Notes: a model not told the origin generated them from the sequence alone. 64,000 bases of DNA from Pseudomonas taetrolens (GCF_900475285.1 NZ_LS483370.1:1812001-1876000), one strand, 5' to 3'; shown: positions 42,503 through 53,717, counted from the stretch's first letter. Numbers and translations are program-made.

Positions 42503-42970
42503 ATGCCGCTCAGCCTGGACAGAACCGATAAAGCCTTGCTTAGCGCCTTGCAAGGCAACGCCCGATTAACCGTCGCAGAGCTGTCGGAGCGGGTTTCCCT
42601 GACCACCTCGCCGTGTTGGCGACGGGTAAAAATGCTGGAAGACAGTGGGCTGATCACCGGCTACCAGGCGATTATTTCACCCAAGGAACTGGGTTATGGC
42701 GTGACGGCGTTCGTCAGTCTGATGATGGCTTCGCACTCCCGTGAAACAGCCCGCAGCTTTGAACAGCGGTTACTGGAGATTCCTGAAATCGTGGCCTGTC
42801 ACAACATCTCCGGTCGCTATGACTTCTTGCTGGAGGTAGTGGCCAAAGATCTGGAATCGTTCGGGGAATTTACCCGTGAGGTACTGCAGACCTTGCCGGC
42901 GGTCAAAGAAATCTATTCAAGCTTTTCGTTCAAGTCGGTCAAGCCACTGCGGGTCATCCCGGTTCTGTAA
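42503..42970 (+). CDS. mdeR: Lrp/AsnC-family regulator of methionine gamma-lyase
   Basis: A 155-residue Lrp-type protein: helix-turn-helix (ALLSALQGNARLTVAELSERVSL, SPCWRRVKMLEDSG) and a C-terminal ligand domain. In P. putida the equivalent divergent gene, mdeR, activates mdeA, and the arrangement here is the same. GGAGG precedes the ATG. The 124-base AT-rich gap has an imperfect GGTTTTAT/ATAAAAAACC dyad near 42453-42474. Confidence 0.88.
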   Translation: MPLSLDRTDKALLSALQGNARLTVAELSERVSLTTSPCWRRVKMLEDSGLITGYQAIISPKELGYGVTAFVSLMMASHSRETARSFEQRLLEIPEIVACHNISGRYDFLLEVVAKDLESFGEFTREVLQTLPAVKEIYSSFSFKSVKPLRVIPVL

Positions 42971-43019
42971 TCGGCGATCAAGGCCCTCTGTAGGATAAAT
43001 CCCAAAGCCCGATTGCAAA

Positions 43020-43089
43020 GCTCTCTTCATGCACCTGGCTGTGCTGTAGAGAGCACTTGGGTGCTTCACTTTTGATTCCTTTGAATCAA
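43020..43089 (+). promoter_or_regulatory. Structured leader of the GH19 gene
   Basis: Three hairpins stand in series: GCTCTCT/AGAGAGC (43020-43026, 43048-43054) enclosing GCAC/GTGC (43031-43034, 43041-43044); GCAC-TTGG-GTGC (43053-43064); and TTGATTC-CTTT-GAATCAA (43072-43089). The last ends 5 bases before the start codon and takes in the ribosome-binding region, so it could mask it. Confidence 0.45.
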
Positions 43090-43094
43090 GAGCG

Positions 43095-43778
43095 ATGCCC
43101 ATGTTAACCCGCGAAATAATGCTGCTGCTTTTTCCTGACAGTGCCGCGTTCACAGACGTGCACCTGGACTCATTGCAGAGCGTCGCTGCCCGGCGACAGA
43201 TCAACACCCCCCGGCGTCTGGCCGCTTTTTTATCCCAGGTCGGCCATGAAAGTGCGGGGTTCAGTCTTATGCTTGAAAACCTCAACTACAGCGCGCAAGG
43301 CCTTGCTGCGACCTGGGGTAACCGCTTTGCGCAGACCGATGCGGCCGGCAATTACGTGCAGGTCATGGAAGACGGACGTTTGAGGCGGGTGCCGAATGCC
43401 GAGGCGGAAAAAATCCAGCGCAAGCCGCAGGTCATTGCCAATCGGGTGTACAGCGAGCGTCTGGGTAATGGTGACGCCTCCACGGGCGATGGCTGGCGCT
43501 ACCGGGGACGCGGTTTGATCCAGATCACCGGCAAGACCAATTACCGGCACTGCAGTCTGGATTTGTTCGGTGATGAACGCTTGCTCGCGACCCCGCAACT
43601 GCTCGAAGAAGGTCGCTGGGCGATCGAGTCGGCCGGGTGGTACTGGCACTGGCGGCAAGTGAATGCATTGGCAGAGGGTGATGATTTTTCGCGTGTCACT
43701 CAGGCCATCAATGGTGGCCTCAATGGTCACGCCCAACGTGCGGATGTGTTCCAGAAGGCACTGCGCCTGTTGGATTAA
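43095..43778 (+). CDS. Glycoside hydrolase family 19 (chitinase/endolysin-like) protein
   Basis: A 227-residue lysozyme-fold enzyme. The catalytic Glu lies in SQVGHESAGFSLMLENLNY, and YRGRGLIQITGKTNY is the family signature. Relatives are phage endolysins and bacterial chitinases cutting peptidoglycan or chitin. No signal peptide, holin or phage gene is near, so how it would reach the wall is unclear. A second ATG two codons on (43101) is possible. Confidence 0.87.
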   Translation: MPMLTREIMLLLFPDSAAFTDVHLDSLQSVAARRQINTPRRLAAFLSQVGHESAGFSLMLENLNYSAQGLAATWGNRFAQTDAAGNYVQVMEDGRLRRVPNAEAEKIQRKPQVIANRVYSERLGNGDASTGDGWRYRGRGLIQITGKTNYRHCSLDLFGDERLLATPQLLEEGRWAIESAGWYWHWRQVNALAEGDDFSRVTQAINGGLNGHAQRADVFQKALRLLD

Positions 43779-43863
43779 TACGCTGTAACAGCAGGCAATG
43801 AGCACTGATCAGGCCATAATGCCCGCGCAGCATCCCCAGCCATGCAGGAGTTCTTAAGCCGTG

Positions 43864-44397
43864 ATGTTTGAATTAAAACCGATGGATCCGCAGCTGTATC
43901 GCCAACAGACCCGACGCAGCACGCTTTATATCGCGCTGACCTTTGCGGTGTTGTCGCTGCTGGTCTCCGGGCTGGCGGTCATGCTGTGGGGGGAGCCGGA
44001 GGGGGACAATTTTCGTTTGAACCTGGGCGGGGTCATTGTGGCCCTGGGCCTGACGGTCGCCTGGGTGCGCTATTACGCCTGGTCGCAGCCGTGGATGGCA
44101 CCGGCGGTCTACGGCTGGCAGCTCAAGCGCAGCCTGATGAAAGTGACGAATGTCATGCACCACGTCACGGCGGGCGTCATGGCCGGCGATGTGAGTGCAA
44201 TGAAGTTGTTGCGCTTTTATCACCTGGGCATCACCCAGATGTACCAGCTGGATGCCAACTCCAGTGCGCTGAGCCAGATGGTGCGCGAAATTGATGTGCA
44301 CAAGGCTCGCCTTGAAGCGCTCGGCATCGAGACCGGACAGACACGGCTGGACCCTGCCTGGCTTGAGGCGGTGAAGGCGTTTTCGCCTTTGAAGTGA
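43864..44397 (+). CDS. DUF3087 family membrane protein
   Basis: A 177-residue protein with two N-terminal membrane helices (about 20-42 and 52-70), then a cytoplasmic helical part (QLKRSLMKVTNVMHHVTAGV, YQLDANSSAL). It matches DUF3087, known mainly in Pseudomonas; function unknown. ATG 43864 is preferred over the GTG one codon earlier. Confidence 0.8.
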   Translation: MFELKPMDPQLYRQQTRRSTLYIALTFAVLSLLVSGLAVMLWGEPEGDNFRLNLGGVIVALGLTVAWVRYYAWSQPWMAPAVYGWQLKRSLMKVTNVMHHVTAGVMAGDVSAMKLLRFYHLGITQMYQLDANSSALSQMVREIDVHKARLEALGIETGQTRLDPAWLEAVKAFSPLK

Positions 44398-44475
44398 TTC
44401 ATCGATGGGCCGGCCAAGCGATGTGCGCAGTGATCCAGGCGCTTCGCTCAACAGGCCCCATTGAGGGAAGACGGG

Positions 44476-45849
44476 TTAGCTGATCACCCGATAACACGGC
44501 ACATACGCAGCGCCGCCAGGGAGTTTCATGCGGTGCTGTTCGACAAACGCTTGCAGCAGTTTGTCCAGAGGCCCCATCACGGCAGCGTCGCCATGAATTT
44601 CATAAGGCCCGAACTGCTCGATCATATGAATGCCTTTCTCTTTCACGTTCCCTGACACGATCCCGGAGAAGGCCTGGCGCAGATTGATTGCCAGCTCATG
44701 CGGGGGCAGGTCGCGACGCAGTTGCAGCGCCGCCATGTTGGCGTGCGTCGGGTCGAACGGACGCTGAAAACCTTCATCGATTTTCAACAGCCAGTTGAAG
44801 TGAAACGCGTCATTGCGTTCGCGGCGGAACTGCTTCACCGCCTTGAGGCCTGCCGTCATCTGGCGGGCCACCTCGGCCGGATTGTCGATGATGATCTGGT
44901 AATGCTGCTGTGCCGCTTCACCCAGCGTGGCCCCCACAAATTCATGCAGTTGCTGGAGATAGGGTGCGGAATCCTTTGGCCCGGTCAACACCACCGGGAA
45001 CGGTACTTCACTGTTGTCGGGGTGCATCAGGATGCCGAGCAGGTACAGAAACTCTTCGGCTGTCCCGGCACCGCCCGGGAAAATGATCACGCCGTGGCCA
45101 ACCCGGACAAATGCTTCTAGACGTTTCTCGATGTCCGGCAGGATCACCAGCTCGTTGACGATGGGGTTTGGCGCTTCGGCGGCGATGATGCCCGGCTCGG
45201 TAAGCCCCAGATAGCGTCCACCGACCAGACGCTGTTTGGCATGGGAAATGGTCGCGCCTTTCATGGGCCCCTTCATCACGCCGGGGCCGCAACCGGTGCA
45301 GATATCCAGACTGCGCAGGCCCAGTTCGTGGCCAACTTTCTTGGTGTACTTGTACTCTTCGGTGCTGATCGAGTGACCGCCCCAGCACACGACAATCTTG
45401 GGCTCGACGCCCGGACGCAGCGTGCGCGCGTTGCGTAACAGATGGAACACGTAGTCGGTGATGCCTTGCGAGTTGCTCAGGTCAATGCGCGGGCTGTCGA
45501 GGCCGCTTTGGGTGTAGACAATGTCGCGCAGGGCGCTGAACAGCATCTCCCGGGTACTGGCGATCATTTCGCCGTCTACAAACGCGTCAGCGGGAGCATT
45601 CAGCAACTCGAGACGTACGCCACGGTCTTGCTGATGGATGCGGACCTCGAAGTCCTGGTATGCCTCAAGAATGGTTTTTGCGTTATCGACGTGAGCGCCG
45701 GTATTGAGAATAGCCAGTACGCATTGGCGAAACAGTGTGTAGCTGGAGCCTGAGCCCACTTCGCTGAGTTGTTGGACTTCACGTTGTGAAAGCGTCTCCA
45801 GGCTGCCTTTTGGGCTGACCGAAGCGTTGATGACGTGTCTTTGGACCAT
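44476..45849 (-). CDS. ppnN: Nucleotide 5'-monophosphate nucleosidase (LOG/YgdH family)
   Basis: A 457-residue enzyme that splits purine and pyrimidine monophosphates into base and ribose-5-phosphate. The central LOG domain has GPGVMKGPMKGA near 187-198 and the PGGAGTAEEF motif near 260-269; both flanking domains of the long E. coli PpnN form are present. In E. coli it is activated by (p)ppGpp. The 276-base gap upstream shows no other feature. Confidence 0.93.
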   Translation of the reverse strand: MVQRHVINASVSPKGSLETLSQREVQQLSEVGSGSSYTLFRQCVLAILNTGAHVDNAKTILEAYQDFEVRIHQQDRGVRLELLNAPADAFVDGEMIASTREMLFSALRDIVYTQSGLDSPRIDLSNSQGITDYVFHLLRNARTLRPGVEPKIVVCWGGHSISTEEYKYTKKVGHELGLRSLDICTGCGPGVMKGPMKGATISHAKQRLVGGRYLGLTEPGIIAAEAPNPIVNELVILPDIEKRLEAFVRVGHGVIIFPGGAGTAEEFLYLLGILMHPDNSEVPFPVVLTGPKDSAPYLQQLHEFVGATLGEAAQQHYQIIIDNPAEVARQMTAGLKAVKQFRRERNDAFHFNWLLKIDEGFQRPFDPTHANMAALQLRRDLPPHELAINLRQAFSGIVSGNVKEKGIHMIEQFGPYEIHGDAAVMGPLDKLLQAFVEQHRMKLPGGAAYVPCYRVIS

Positions 45850-46125
45850 AATTGACTTCCTGTGAGCAGGGCAAAAAGTTGCTTGGCGCAGCCGTTGAGT
45901 TCGTGTCAGTGATGCTGAACAGGCGAGCGAGGCGTCCCGACTCTTTTGTCTTTAGATAAATTAGCTTTAAGCATAGTCAGGCAGTAGACGCGTTGCGACT
46001 TCACGCCAGTAGCCGGTGGCTACAGTAACATTGGCAACGCATAAGACCAGAGCGATGCGCTGATCCCGTTCACGCGGCCATGAATGAGGTAACCTCGGCG
46101 GCAGATTGCAACCAGGGATACATTG

Positions 46126-46440
46126 ATGATTATTACCACGACACACAGCATTGAAGGCCGTCAGATTACCGAGTATCTGGGGGTTGTCAGTGCGGAATCG
46201 GTGCACGGCATCAACGTCGTGCGGGACTTTTTTACCGGTGTGCGCGATTTTTTTGGCGGTCGCTCTCAGACGCTGGAGCGGGCACTCAAGGAAGCGCGGA
46301 CGGAAGTCACCGATGAGATACGCGCCAGGGCAGGCAATGCCGACGCCATTGTGGGACTGGATTTTGAAATCAGCATGCCGTCCGGCCGGGGTGGCATGCT
46401 GGTGGTGTTTGCCACAGGGACTGCGGTGCGACTGAGCTAG
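46126..46440 (+). CDS. YbjQ/UPF0145 family protein
   Basis: A 104-residue protein with the family pattern TTHSIEGRQITEYLGVVSAESVHG and GNADAIVGLDFEI. YbjQ forms pentamers with a heavy-metal-binding-like fold; function unknown. ATG 46126 has AGGG upstream. Confidence 0.88.
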   Translation: MIITTTHSIEGRQITEYLGVVSAESVHGINVVRDFFTGVRDFFGGRSQTLERALKEARTEVTDEIRARAGNADAIVGLDFEISMPSGRGGMLVVFATGTAVRLS

Positions 46441-46452
46441 GCATGCCGGGTG

Positions 46453-46480
46453 ATCCGGCCACCCTGCGTGGCGGCCGGAT
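46453..46480. terminator. Bidirectional hairpin between ybjQ-like and DUF1269 genes
   Basis: ATCCGGCC (46453-46460) and GGCCGGAT (46473-46480) pair, with CC/GG inside, in the 66-base convergent gap. T runs are weak on both sides. Confidence 0.55.
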
Positions 46481-46506
46481 TCACTCTGTTGCGCAAGTGC
46501 GCAGCG

Positions 46507-47052
46507 TCAGATCGTGGTAGCGGCAGGTGCCTCTGCGGTATTTTTGGACAATGCATCCTGCAGTTTCTGTTCTTGCTCGGGTGACAGGGAGGTCCGTAAA
46601 ACCTTGCCCTTGAAGTTCGATGCTTCCAGCTCCTGCAAGACTTTTTCCGGCTGGAACTTGCGCAGCAGCACAAACAGGGCCGATGAGTTGTTCGGGATGG
46701 TTTCACTCAGTGACTTGATGAAATCGTCATCAATGCCGTAATCGCTCAATGAGCCAGACAGTGCGCCGGTGCCGGCGCCCAGGGCACCGCCGATGGCAAA
46801 ACCGGCCAAAGGATTGAGGAACAGCAAACCTACCAGCGCCCCCCAAAGTCCGCCGGTAACCAGGCCTGAAGTCGCCCCCAGGGCAGTCAGGTTAACGCTT
46901 TGCTTGATATGGATCTTGCCCTGTTCATTGCGCACCACAATGACCGCATCTTCCAGCTCTACCAGATGCTCCTTGCTGAGCGAAACCATTTTGGTGAGGG
47001 CGCGATCTGCTTTTTCCGTGTCTGAAAATCCCACTACGATTAAATCGGACAT
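46507..47052 (-). CDS. DUF1269 family membrane protein
   Basis: A 181-residue protein: N-terminal ferredoxin-like part (SDLIVVGFSDTEKADRALTKM), a Gly/Ala-rich membrane hairpin at about 68-100 (GLVTGGLWGALVGLLFLNP, GGALGAGTGALSG), and a C-terminal soluble part. Function unknown. The frame extends far upstream, but ATG 47052 with AAGGA is the only well-supported start. Confidence 0.85.
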   Translation of the reverse strand: MSDLIVVGFSDTEKADRALTKMVSLSKEHLVELEDAVIVVRNEQGKIHIKQSVNLTALGATSGLVTGGLWGALVGLLFLNPLAGFAIGGALGAGTGALSGSLSDYGIDDDFIKSLSETIPNNSSALFVLLRKFQPEKVLQELEASNFKGKVLRTSLSPEQEQKLQDALSKNTAEAPAATTI

Positions 47053-47347
47053 GTCTTTCATTCCTTGATGGTACAGGTCCAGCCCTGAAGGGCTGATACA
47101 GGGAAACGTCTCGCAAGACGTCATGAGGCCATAACGCGGGATACGCAGCGTGTCAGAGGCTGAGAACCTTGTGCGAGGAATGAGCGTGGTCGCTAACCTT
47201 GAAACGGTCAAGTCGATCGTTCGAACAATTAGCCGCGAGAGAGGATCGAGCAGGTAAAGAAGCGTCGCTGCAGCAGGCTGGCGCCGGACTGAGGAGGGCT
47301 GGCTGGGCAGCCCTGACACTCACTCCAAGGGCTGGTGCCTCGGAGGC

Positions 47348-47542
47348 TTAGGTGTTATCCGCTTTATCCGGTGCATTCAGGCCGGCCTGGATACGCTGGT
47401 AGGTTTCTTCGCGGTGTACGGCAACATCTTTCGGCGCGTTGATGCCGATTCGGACCTGTTGGCCGCTCACACCTAAAATTGTGATCGTAATATCGTCACC
47501 TATGTTTATGCTTTCACCAACTTTGCGGGTGAGTATCAGCAT
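47348..47542 (-). CDS. rsmE: RsmE/CsrA-type translational regulator
   Basis: A 64-residue CsrA-family RNA-binding protein. The N-terminal [20 protein letters not shown] and the C-terminal [10 protein letters not shown] match RsmE of fluorescent pseudomonads more closely than RsmA. The two RNA-contact regions (LTRK at 4-7 and VAVHREE with Arg44) are intact. It binds GGA motifs in mRNA leaders and is titrated by RsmX/Y/Z RNAs under GacA. Its own ribosome site is AAGGAG, six bases before the ATG, so it can bind there and repress itself. The frame extends ten codons upstream without support. Confidence 0.93.
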   Translation of the reverse strand: MLILTRKVGESINIGDDITITILGVSGQQVRIGINAPKDVAVHREETYQRIQAGLNAPDKADNT

Positions 47543-47794
47543 TTTTTTCTCCTTGATGGCTTTGTAAGGCACGTCTCTAAGACGGTGCGGCTTCGGTCAT
47601 GGCTACAGAATACTGCTAAGTGCATATAAATGCGCCGCTCATTACTGACGTCATAGCCAGAGGTAAAAATCCCTACATGGGGGAAACTCTAGCGTACGAG
47701 CCTTAAATAGGGGCAGATTAGATTCGTTCAAGGAGAGCAAAGGCCGCTGCCCCAGTGATAAAATCGACCTACTCAAACAGACAGGGGAAACGCA

Positions 47795-48151
47795 GTGCGT
47801 AAAGTCATCGTGATGACAGCAATATTGGCCTTGACGGCTTGCGGTCAGGAGTCTAACGATAAAATCCAGCCGGCTAAAGTAGCTTCTGAATCAACGACGG
47901 TCCAGGTTCCGGTTGCCCACTGGGCGTTAGAGATCACCCAGGGCCAGCGCGCGACAATCACTGACACCACCGGGAGGCTTATCGAACATGGTTTCAATAA
48001 TTTTATTTCCGAGCGCGACGGCGTTAAACATTTCCTGATCGGGCCGTATGCGACCGAGGCACAAGCACTCGAAGCGCAGGAACAGATCAAGCTGAAACCC
48101 AAGCTGGAAGGCATTGAAACCAACGTGGTTGAGCTGCCCGCCGCAAAATAA
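47795..48151 (+). CDS. Lipoprotein with SPOR-like domain
   Basis: A 118-residue protein starting with GTG and preceded by AGGGGAAA. Its lipobox ends at Cys17 (LTACG). After a short linker, residues 43-112 look like a SPOR fold (HWALEITQGQRATITDTTGR, HFLIGPYATEAQALEAQEQI), which in other proteins binds denuded peptidoglycan at division sites. Likely inner-leaflet outer-membrane anchoring. Confidence 0.72.
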   Translation: MRKVIVMTAILALTACGQESNDKIQPAKVASESTTVQVPVAHWALEITQGQRATITDTTGRLIEHGFNNFISERDGVKHFLIGPYATEAQALEAQEQIKLKPKLEGIETNVVELPAAK

Positions 48152-48185
48152 TCTGCTGACGCGTCGCCTGGTCGCCTAAGCGTAG

Positions 48186-48227
48186 CCGCAACAGGCGCTA
48201 TTCGACGCCTCTGGCGGAATTTTTTTG
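48186..48227 (+). terminator. Rho-independent terminator after the lipoprotein gene
   Basis: CCGC-aac-AGGCG (48186-48197) pairs with CGCCT-ctg-GCGG (48206-48217) and is followed by AATTTTTTT. Confidence 0.8.
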
Positions 48228-48298
48228 TTTTTACGCTGGTGGGGTGCCTTCATTGCCATGGCGCACATCGGCAACGCGCGACGGCAAGGGCCTAAAGC

Positions 48299-48919
48299 AT
48301 GAGCAATCACAAGATTGAAATTCGTCGCAGCAATGTAGAAAAAATCCTTCTCGGTGCCGAAAAGGTCTTTGCTGAAAAAGGCTTTGCCGGCACTGCCATG
48401 GCGGACATCGCCGCAGAAGTCCAGTTACCACGCTCCAACCTTCATTATTACTTCAGCACCAAGCATGAGCTGTACAGTGCGGTGCTGCTGGGCTTGCTCG
48501 AGGTCTGGAAGCAGGACGCGCTGTGCTTCGAAACCTATGACGATCCGCGGCTTGTGCTCAGCAGTTACATTCGCGCCAAAATGAACCATTCACGTACCCG
48601 GCCCCATGGTTCGAAAGTCTGGGCCAATGAAATCATTCATGGCGCTCCGACACTGGGCCTGACGCTGGACGCCAGCTTGTATGACTGGGCAAAGATGAAA
48701 GAAGCCAGAATCCGCCAGTGGGTGGCAGACGGGAGGATTTTACCGGTGGAGCCTTCCAGCGTGCTGTACATGATCTGGGCGTCGACCCAGCATTACGCTG
48801 ACTTCGACCATCAAGTGAAGATTCTCAATCAGCATCAGCCTTTGTCCGACATCCAGTTCGAACGAGCCGTGCAGACCGTGACCAGCGTCATCCTGCGCGG
48901 GATCGGCCTGGAGCCCTGA
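48299..48919 (+). CDS. TetR-family regulator, RutR-like (pyrimidine catabolism)
   Basis: A 206-residue repressor. The helix-turn-helix is AEKVFAEKGFAGTAMADIAAE and RSNLHYYFSTKHELY. The ligand domain carries MIWASTQHYADF, the segment shared with E. coli RutR, which senses uracil and thymine. Convergent with preA and at the edge of the complete pyrimidine-degrading locus, so it is the likely local regulator. Confidence 0.87.
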   Translation: MSNHKIEIRRSNVEKILLGAEKVFAEKGFAGTAMADIAAEVQLPRSNLHYYFSTKHELYSAVLLGLLEVWKQDALCFETYDDPRLVLSSYIRAKMNHSRTRPHGSKVWANEIIHGAPTLGLTLDASLYDWAKMKEARIRQWVADGRILPVEPSSVLYMIWASTQHYADFDHQVKILNQHQPLSDIQFERAVQTVTSVILRGIGLEP

Positions 48920-48925
48920 AAGGCT

Positions 48926-48953
48926 CCGGCCGACCCTTTGGCGGGTCAGCCGG
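48926..48953. terminator. Hairpin between rutR-like and preA genes
   Basis: CCGGCCGACCC (48926-48936) and GGGTCAGCCGG (48943-48953) pair with one mismatch around TTTGGC in the 48-base convergent gap. No long T run. Confidence 0.6.
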
Positions 48954-48967
48954 CAATGTTGCCGGGT

Positions 48968-50242
48968 TTACGAAGCCACCCGGTACGGGTTGCGCGGATC
49001 ATGGTTCCAGTCCAGAAACGGCAGGCCAGTGTTCTGCGGCACCATCTCGATGCAATCCTCGACCGGGCACGTGATCTGGCACAAGTTGCAGCCCACGCAC
49101 TCGTCGTCGATCACTTCGTAACGATGGGTGCCATCGGCTTGCTTCAAGCTGGCGATGGCCTGGTGCGACGTGTCTTCGCAGGCAATGTGGCAGCGCCCGC
49201 AGCCGATACAGGCGTCCTGATCAATCTTGGCAATGACCTGATAATTTATATCCAGGTATTTCCAGTCAGTGGTATTGCCGACAGCGCGCCCAGAGAAGTC
49301 TTCCAGCCGGGTGTAACCCTGACTGTCCATCCAGCGCGACAAACCGTCCTTCATCTCGTCGACAATGCGAAAGCCGTGCAGCATCGCGGCGGTACACACT
49401 TGCACCGCACCACAACCCAGTGCGATGAACTCAGCCGCGTCGCGCCAGTTGCCAATGCCGCCAATACCACAAATCGGTAAACCCTGGGTCAGGGGATCGC
49501 GGGCGATCTCGGCCACCATGTTCAACGCAATCGGCTTGACCGCAGAACCACAGTAACCACCGTGGGTGCTCTGGCTGCCTACCGTTGGCATCGCTACCAT
49601 CCGTTCCAGATCGACACTGGTGATGGAGTTGATGGTGTTGATCAGCGACACCGCGTCGGCACCACCGCGATGGGCAGCCCGGGCACTGAGGCGCACATCG
49701 GTGATGTTGGGCGTGAGCTTGACGATCACCGGCAGCGAGCAATACGTCTTGCACCAGCGCGTCACCATCTCTACATACTCAGGCACCTGGCCCACCGCCG
49801 CACCCATGCCTCGCTCCGGCATGCCGTGGGGGCAGCCGAAGTTCAGCTCGATGCCATCGCATCCCGTGGCTTCCACCAGCGGCAGAATGAATTTCCACGA
49901 TTCCTCTTCGCAGGGCACCATCAACGACACGATCAGCGCCCGATCCGGCCAGTCTTTTTTGACCTGGGTGATTTCCCGCAGGTTGATCTCCAGTGAACGG
50001 TCGGTAATCAGCTCGATATTGTTGATGCCCAACACTTCGCGATTGGCGCCGAAGTGGGCCGAATAGCGCGAGGACACGTTGACGGCGGCCGGATCCTCGC
50101 CCAGGGTTTTCCAGACCACGCCACCCCAGCCGGCCTCATAGGCGCGTACGACGTTGTAGGCTTTATCGGTAGGTGGTGCGGAGGCCAGCCAGAAAGGATT
50201 GGGCGCTTTGATACCGGCGAAGTTAATCGATAGATCGGCCAT
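48968..50242 (-). CDS. preA: NAD-dependent dihydropyrimidine dehydrogenase, catalytic subunit
   Basis: A 424-residue protein that reduces uracil and thymine to the dihydro forms. An FMN-binding dihydroorotate-dehydrogenase-like barrel spans 1-310 (KLTPNITD, GGIGNWRDAAEF). A C-terminal domain with two 4Fe-4S sites follows: CIGCGRCHIAC and CVGCNLCQITC. It lies directly next to preT (no gap between preT stop and preA start). Confidence 0.94.
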   Translation of the reverse strand: MADLSINFAGIKAPNPFWLASAPPTDKAYNVVRAYEAGWGGVVWKTLGEDPAAVNVSSRYSAHFGANREVLGINNIELITDRSLEINLREITQVKKDWPDRALIVSLMVPCEEESWKFILPLVEATGCDGIELNFGCPHGMPERGMGAAVGQVPEYVEMVTRWCKTYCSLPVIVKLTPNITDVRLSARAAHRGGADAVSLINTINSITSVDLERMVAMPTVGSQSTHGGYCGSAVKPIALNMVAEIARDPLTQGLPICGIGGIGNWRDAAEFIALGCGAVQVCTAAMLHGFRIVDEMKDGLSRWMDSQGYTRLEDFSGRAVGNTTDWKYLDINYQVIAKIDQDACIGCGRCHIACEDTSHQAIASLKQADGTHRYEVIDDECVGCNLCQITCPVEDCIEMVPQNTGLPFLDWNHDPRNPYRVAS

Positions 50243-51610
50243 TTACGCAGCCTCCTGATTGAGCATGAGTTGGGCATGGATGGCTTCTGCGGCCAGCTTG
50301 CCGTGTTGTACCGCCTGGACGGTCAGGTCCTGGCCCAGTGCGGTGCAATCGCCTCCGGCATAGACCCCGGGTACGCTGGTGCGCAGTTGCTCGTCAACCT
50401 CGATGCGGTCGCCCACGCGGTTAAGGGCCTGTGCCAGCGGATCACTCAGCGCAGCATCATCAAAGGTTTGGCCAATCGCCTTGAATACGGCGTCGGCCTC
50501 AAGCTCGAAGGTTTCGCCGGTGCTCACCAGGCGCCCACCTTCAAGGCGGGTGCGGGCAAATCGCATGCCGCGCACGCGACCCTGTTCATCGAGCAACACG
50601 TCTTGTGGTTGTGCCCAGGTCATGAGCCGCACCTGATTGGCCTTGGCAATGTCTTGTTCATGCCCGGTGGCGCCCATGTCTTCCAGCCCGCGACGGTAGA
50701 CCAGGTTCACTTCGCGCGCGCCGAGGCGGGCCATCTGCACGGCCATGTCGATCGCGGTGTTGCCTGCACCCAGCACAATGCAACGGTCGGCCAGCGGTAA
50801 TTGCGTCAGGTCGTCGCTTTGGCGCAATTCGCGAATGTAGTCGGTGGCGGCGAGCAGGCCGGGGGCGTCTTCGTGGGGAAGGCCGAGCTGGCGACTGGCG
50901 GCCAGGCCGATGCCGAGGAATACCGAGTCGAATTGCAGGTGCAGGTCGCTCAGGCTGAGGTTGTCACCCAGGCGCTGGCCGTGGCGCATTTCAATACCGC
51001 CTATGTCCAGCACGAAATCCACCTCGCGCCTGGCGAAATCATCCACCAGTTTGTATTTGGCTATCCCGTATTCATTGAGCCCGCCAGCCTTTTCCCGGGC
51101 TTCGAAAATCACCACATCATGCCCGTGCAGGGCCAGCCGATGCGCGCAGGCCAAACCGGCCGGGCCGGCGCCGACCACCGCAATGCGCTTGCCGGTCGGT
51201 GCTTCACGGGTGAACGGGTGCGCGGTGAATTGCGCATGATCGACGGCGTAACGCTGCAGCAGGCCGATCAACACGGGCGCGCACTCTTGAGCGTTATTGC
51301 GTACGCAGGCTTGCTGGCACAGCACCTCGGTCGGACAGACCCGCGCGCAACTGCCTCCGAGGATGTTGGCCGAGAGAATTTTCTGTGCAGCTCCCTGGAC
51401 GTTTTCTTGCTGGATATTGCGAATGAACGAGGGGATATCGATGTCACTGGGGCATGCATTGACGCAAGGCGCGTCGTAGCAATACAGGCAGCGCGAGCTT
51501 TCCAGCTGGGCCTGGCGTGCACTGAGTGGCGGCGCCAGGTCGGTGAAATGACTCGCGAGCGTTAGCGCATCTTCATGGGGATGCGGCAAATGATTCAGGG
51601 ACTTGTTCAC
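50243..51610 (-). CDS. preT: NAD-dependent dihydropyrimidine dehydrogenase, electron-transfer subunit
   Basis: A 455-residue FAD protein that feeds NADH electrons to PreA. The N-terminal iron-sulfur domain has CLYCYDAPCVNAC and CARVCPTEVLCQQAC; the FAD motif VVGAGPAGLACAHR is near 149-162 and a second nucleotide site, VLGAGNTAIDMAVQ, near 285. Cotranscribed with hydA upstream (58-base gap) and preA downstream. Confidence 0.94.
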   Translation of the reverse strand: MNKSLNHLPHPHEDALTLASHFTDLAPPLSARQAQLESSRCLYCYDAPCVNACPSDIDIPSFIRNIQQENVQGAAQKILSANILGGSCARVCPTEVLCQQACVRNNAQECAPVLIGLLQRYAVDHAQFTAHPFTREAPTGKRIAVVGAGPAGLACAHRLALHGHDVVIFEAREKAGGLNEYGIAKYKLVDDFARREVDFVLDIGGIEMRHGQRLGDNLSLSDLHLQFDSVFLGIGLAASRQLGLPHEDAPGLLAATDYIRELRQSDDLTQLPLADRCIVLGAGNTAIDMAVQMARLGAREVNLVYRRGLEDMGATGHEQDIAKANQVRLMTWAQPQDVLLDEQGRVRGMRFARTRLEGGRLVSTGETFELEADAVFKAIGQTFDDAALSDPLAQALNRVGDRIEVDEQLRTSVPGVYAGGDCTALGQDLTVQAVQHGKLAAEAIHAQLMLNQEAA

Positions 51611-51668
51611 GTTGATTGCCTCACGGTGGTGGGAAGCGTTCTGTCTCTGTCGGACAGTGGTGTTGCAC

Positions 51669-53717
<2,049 letters not shown>

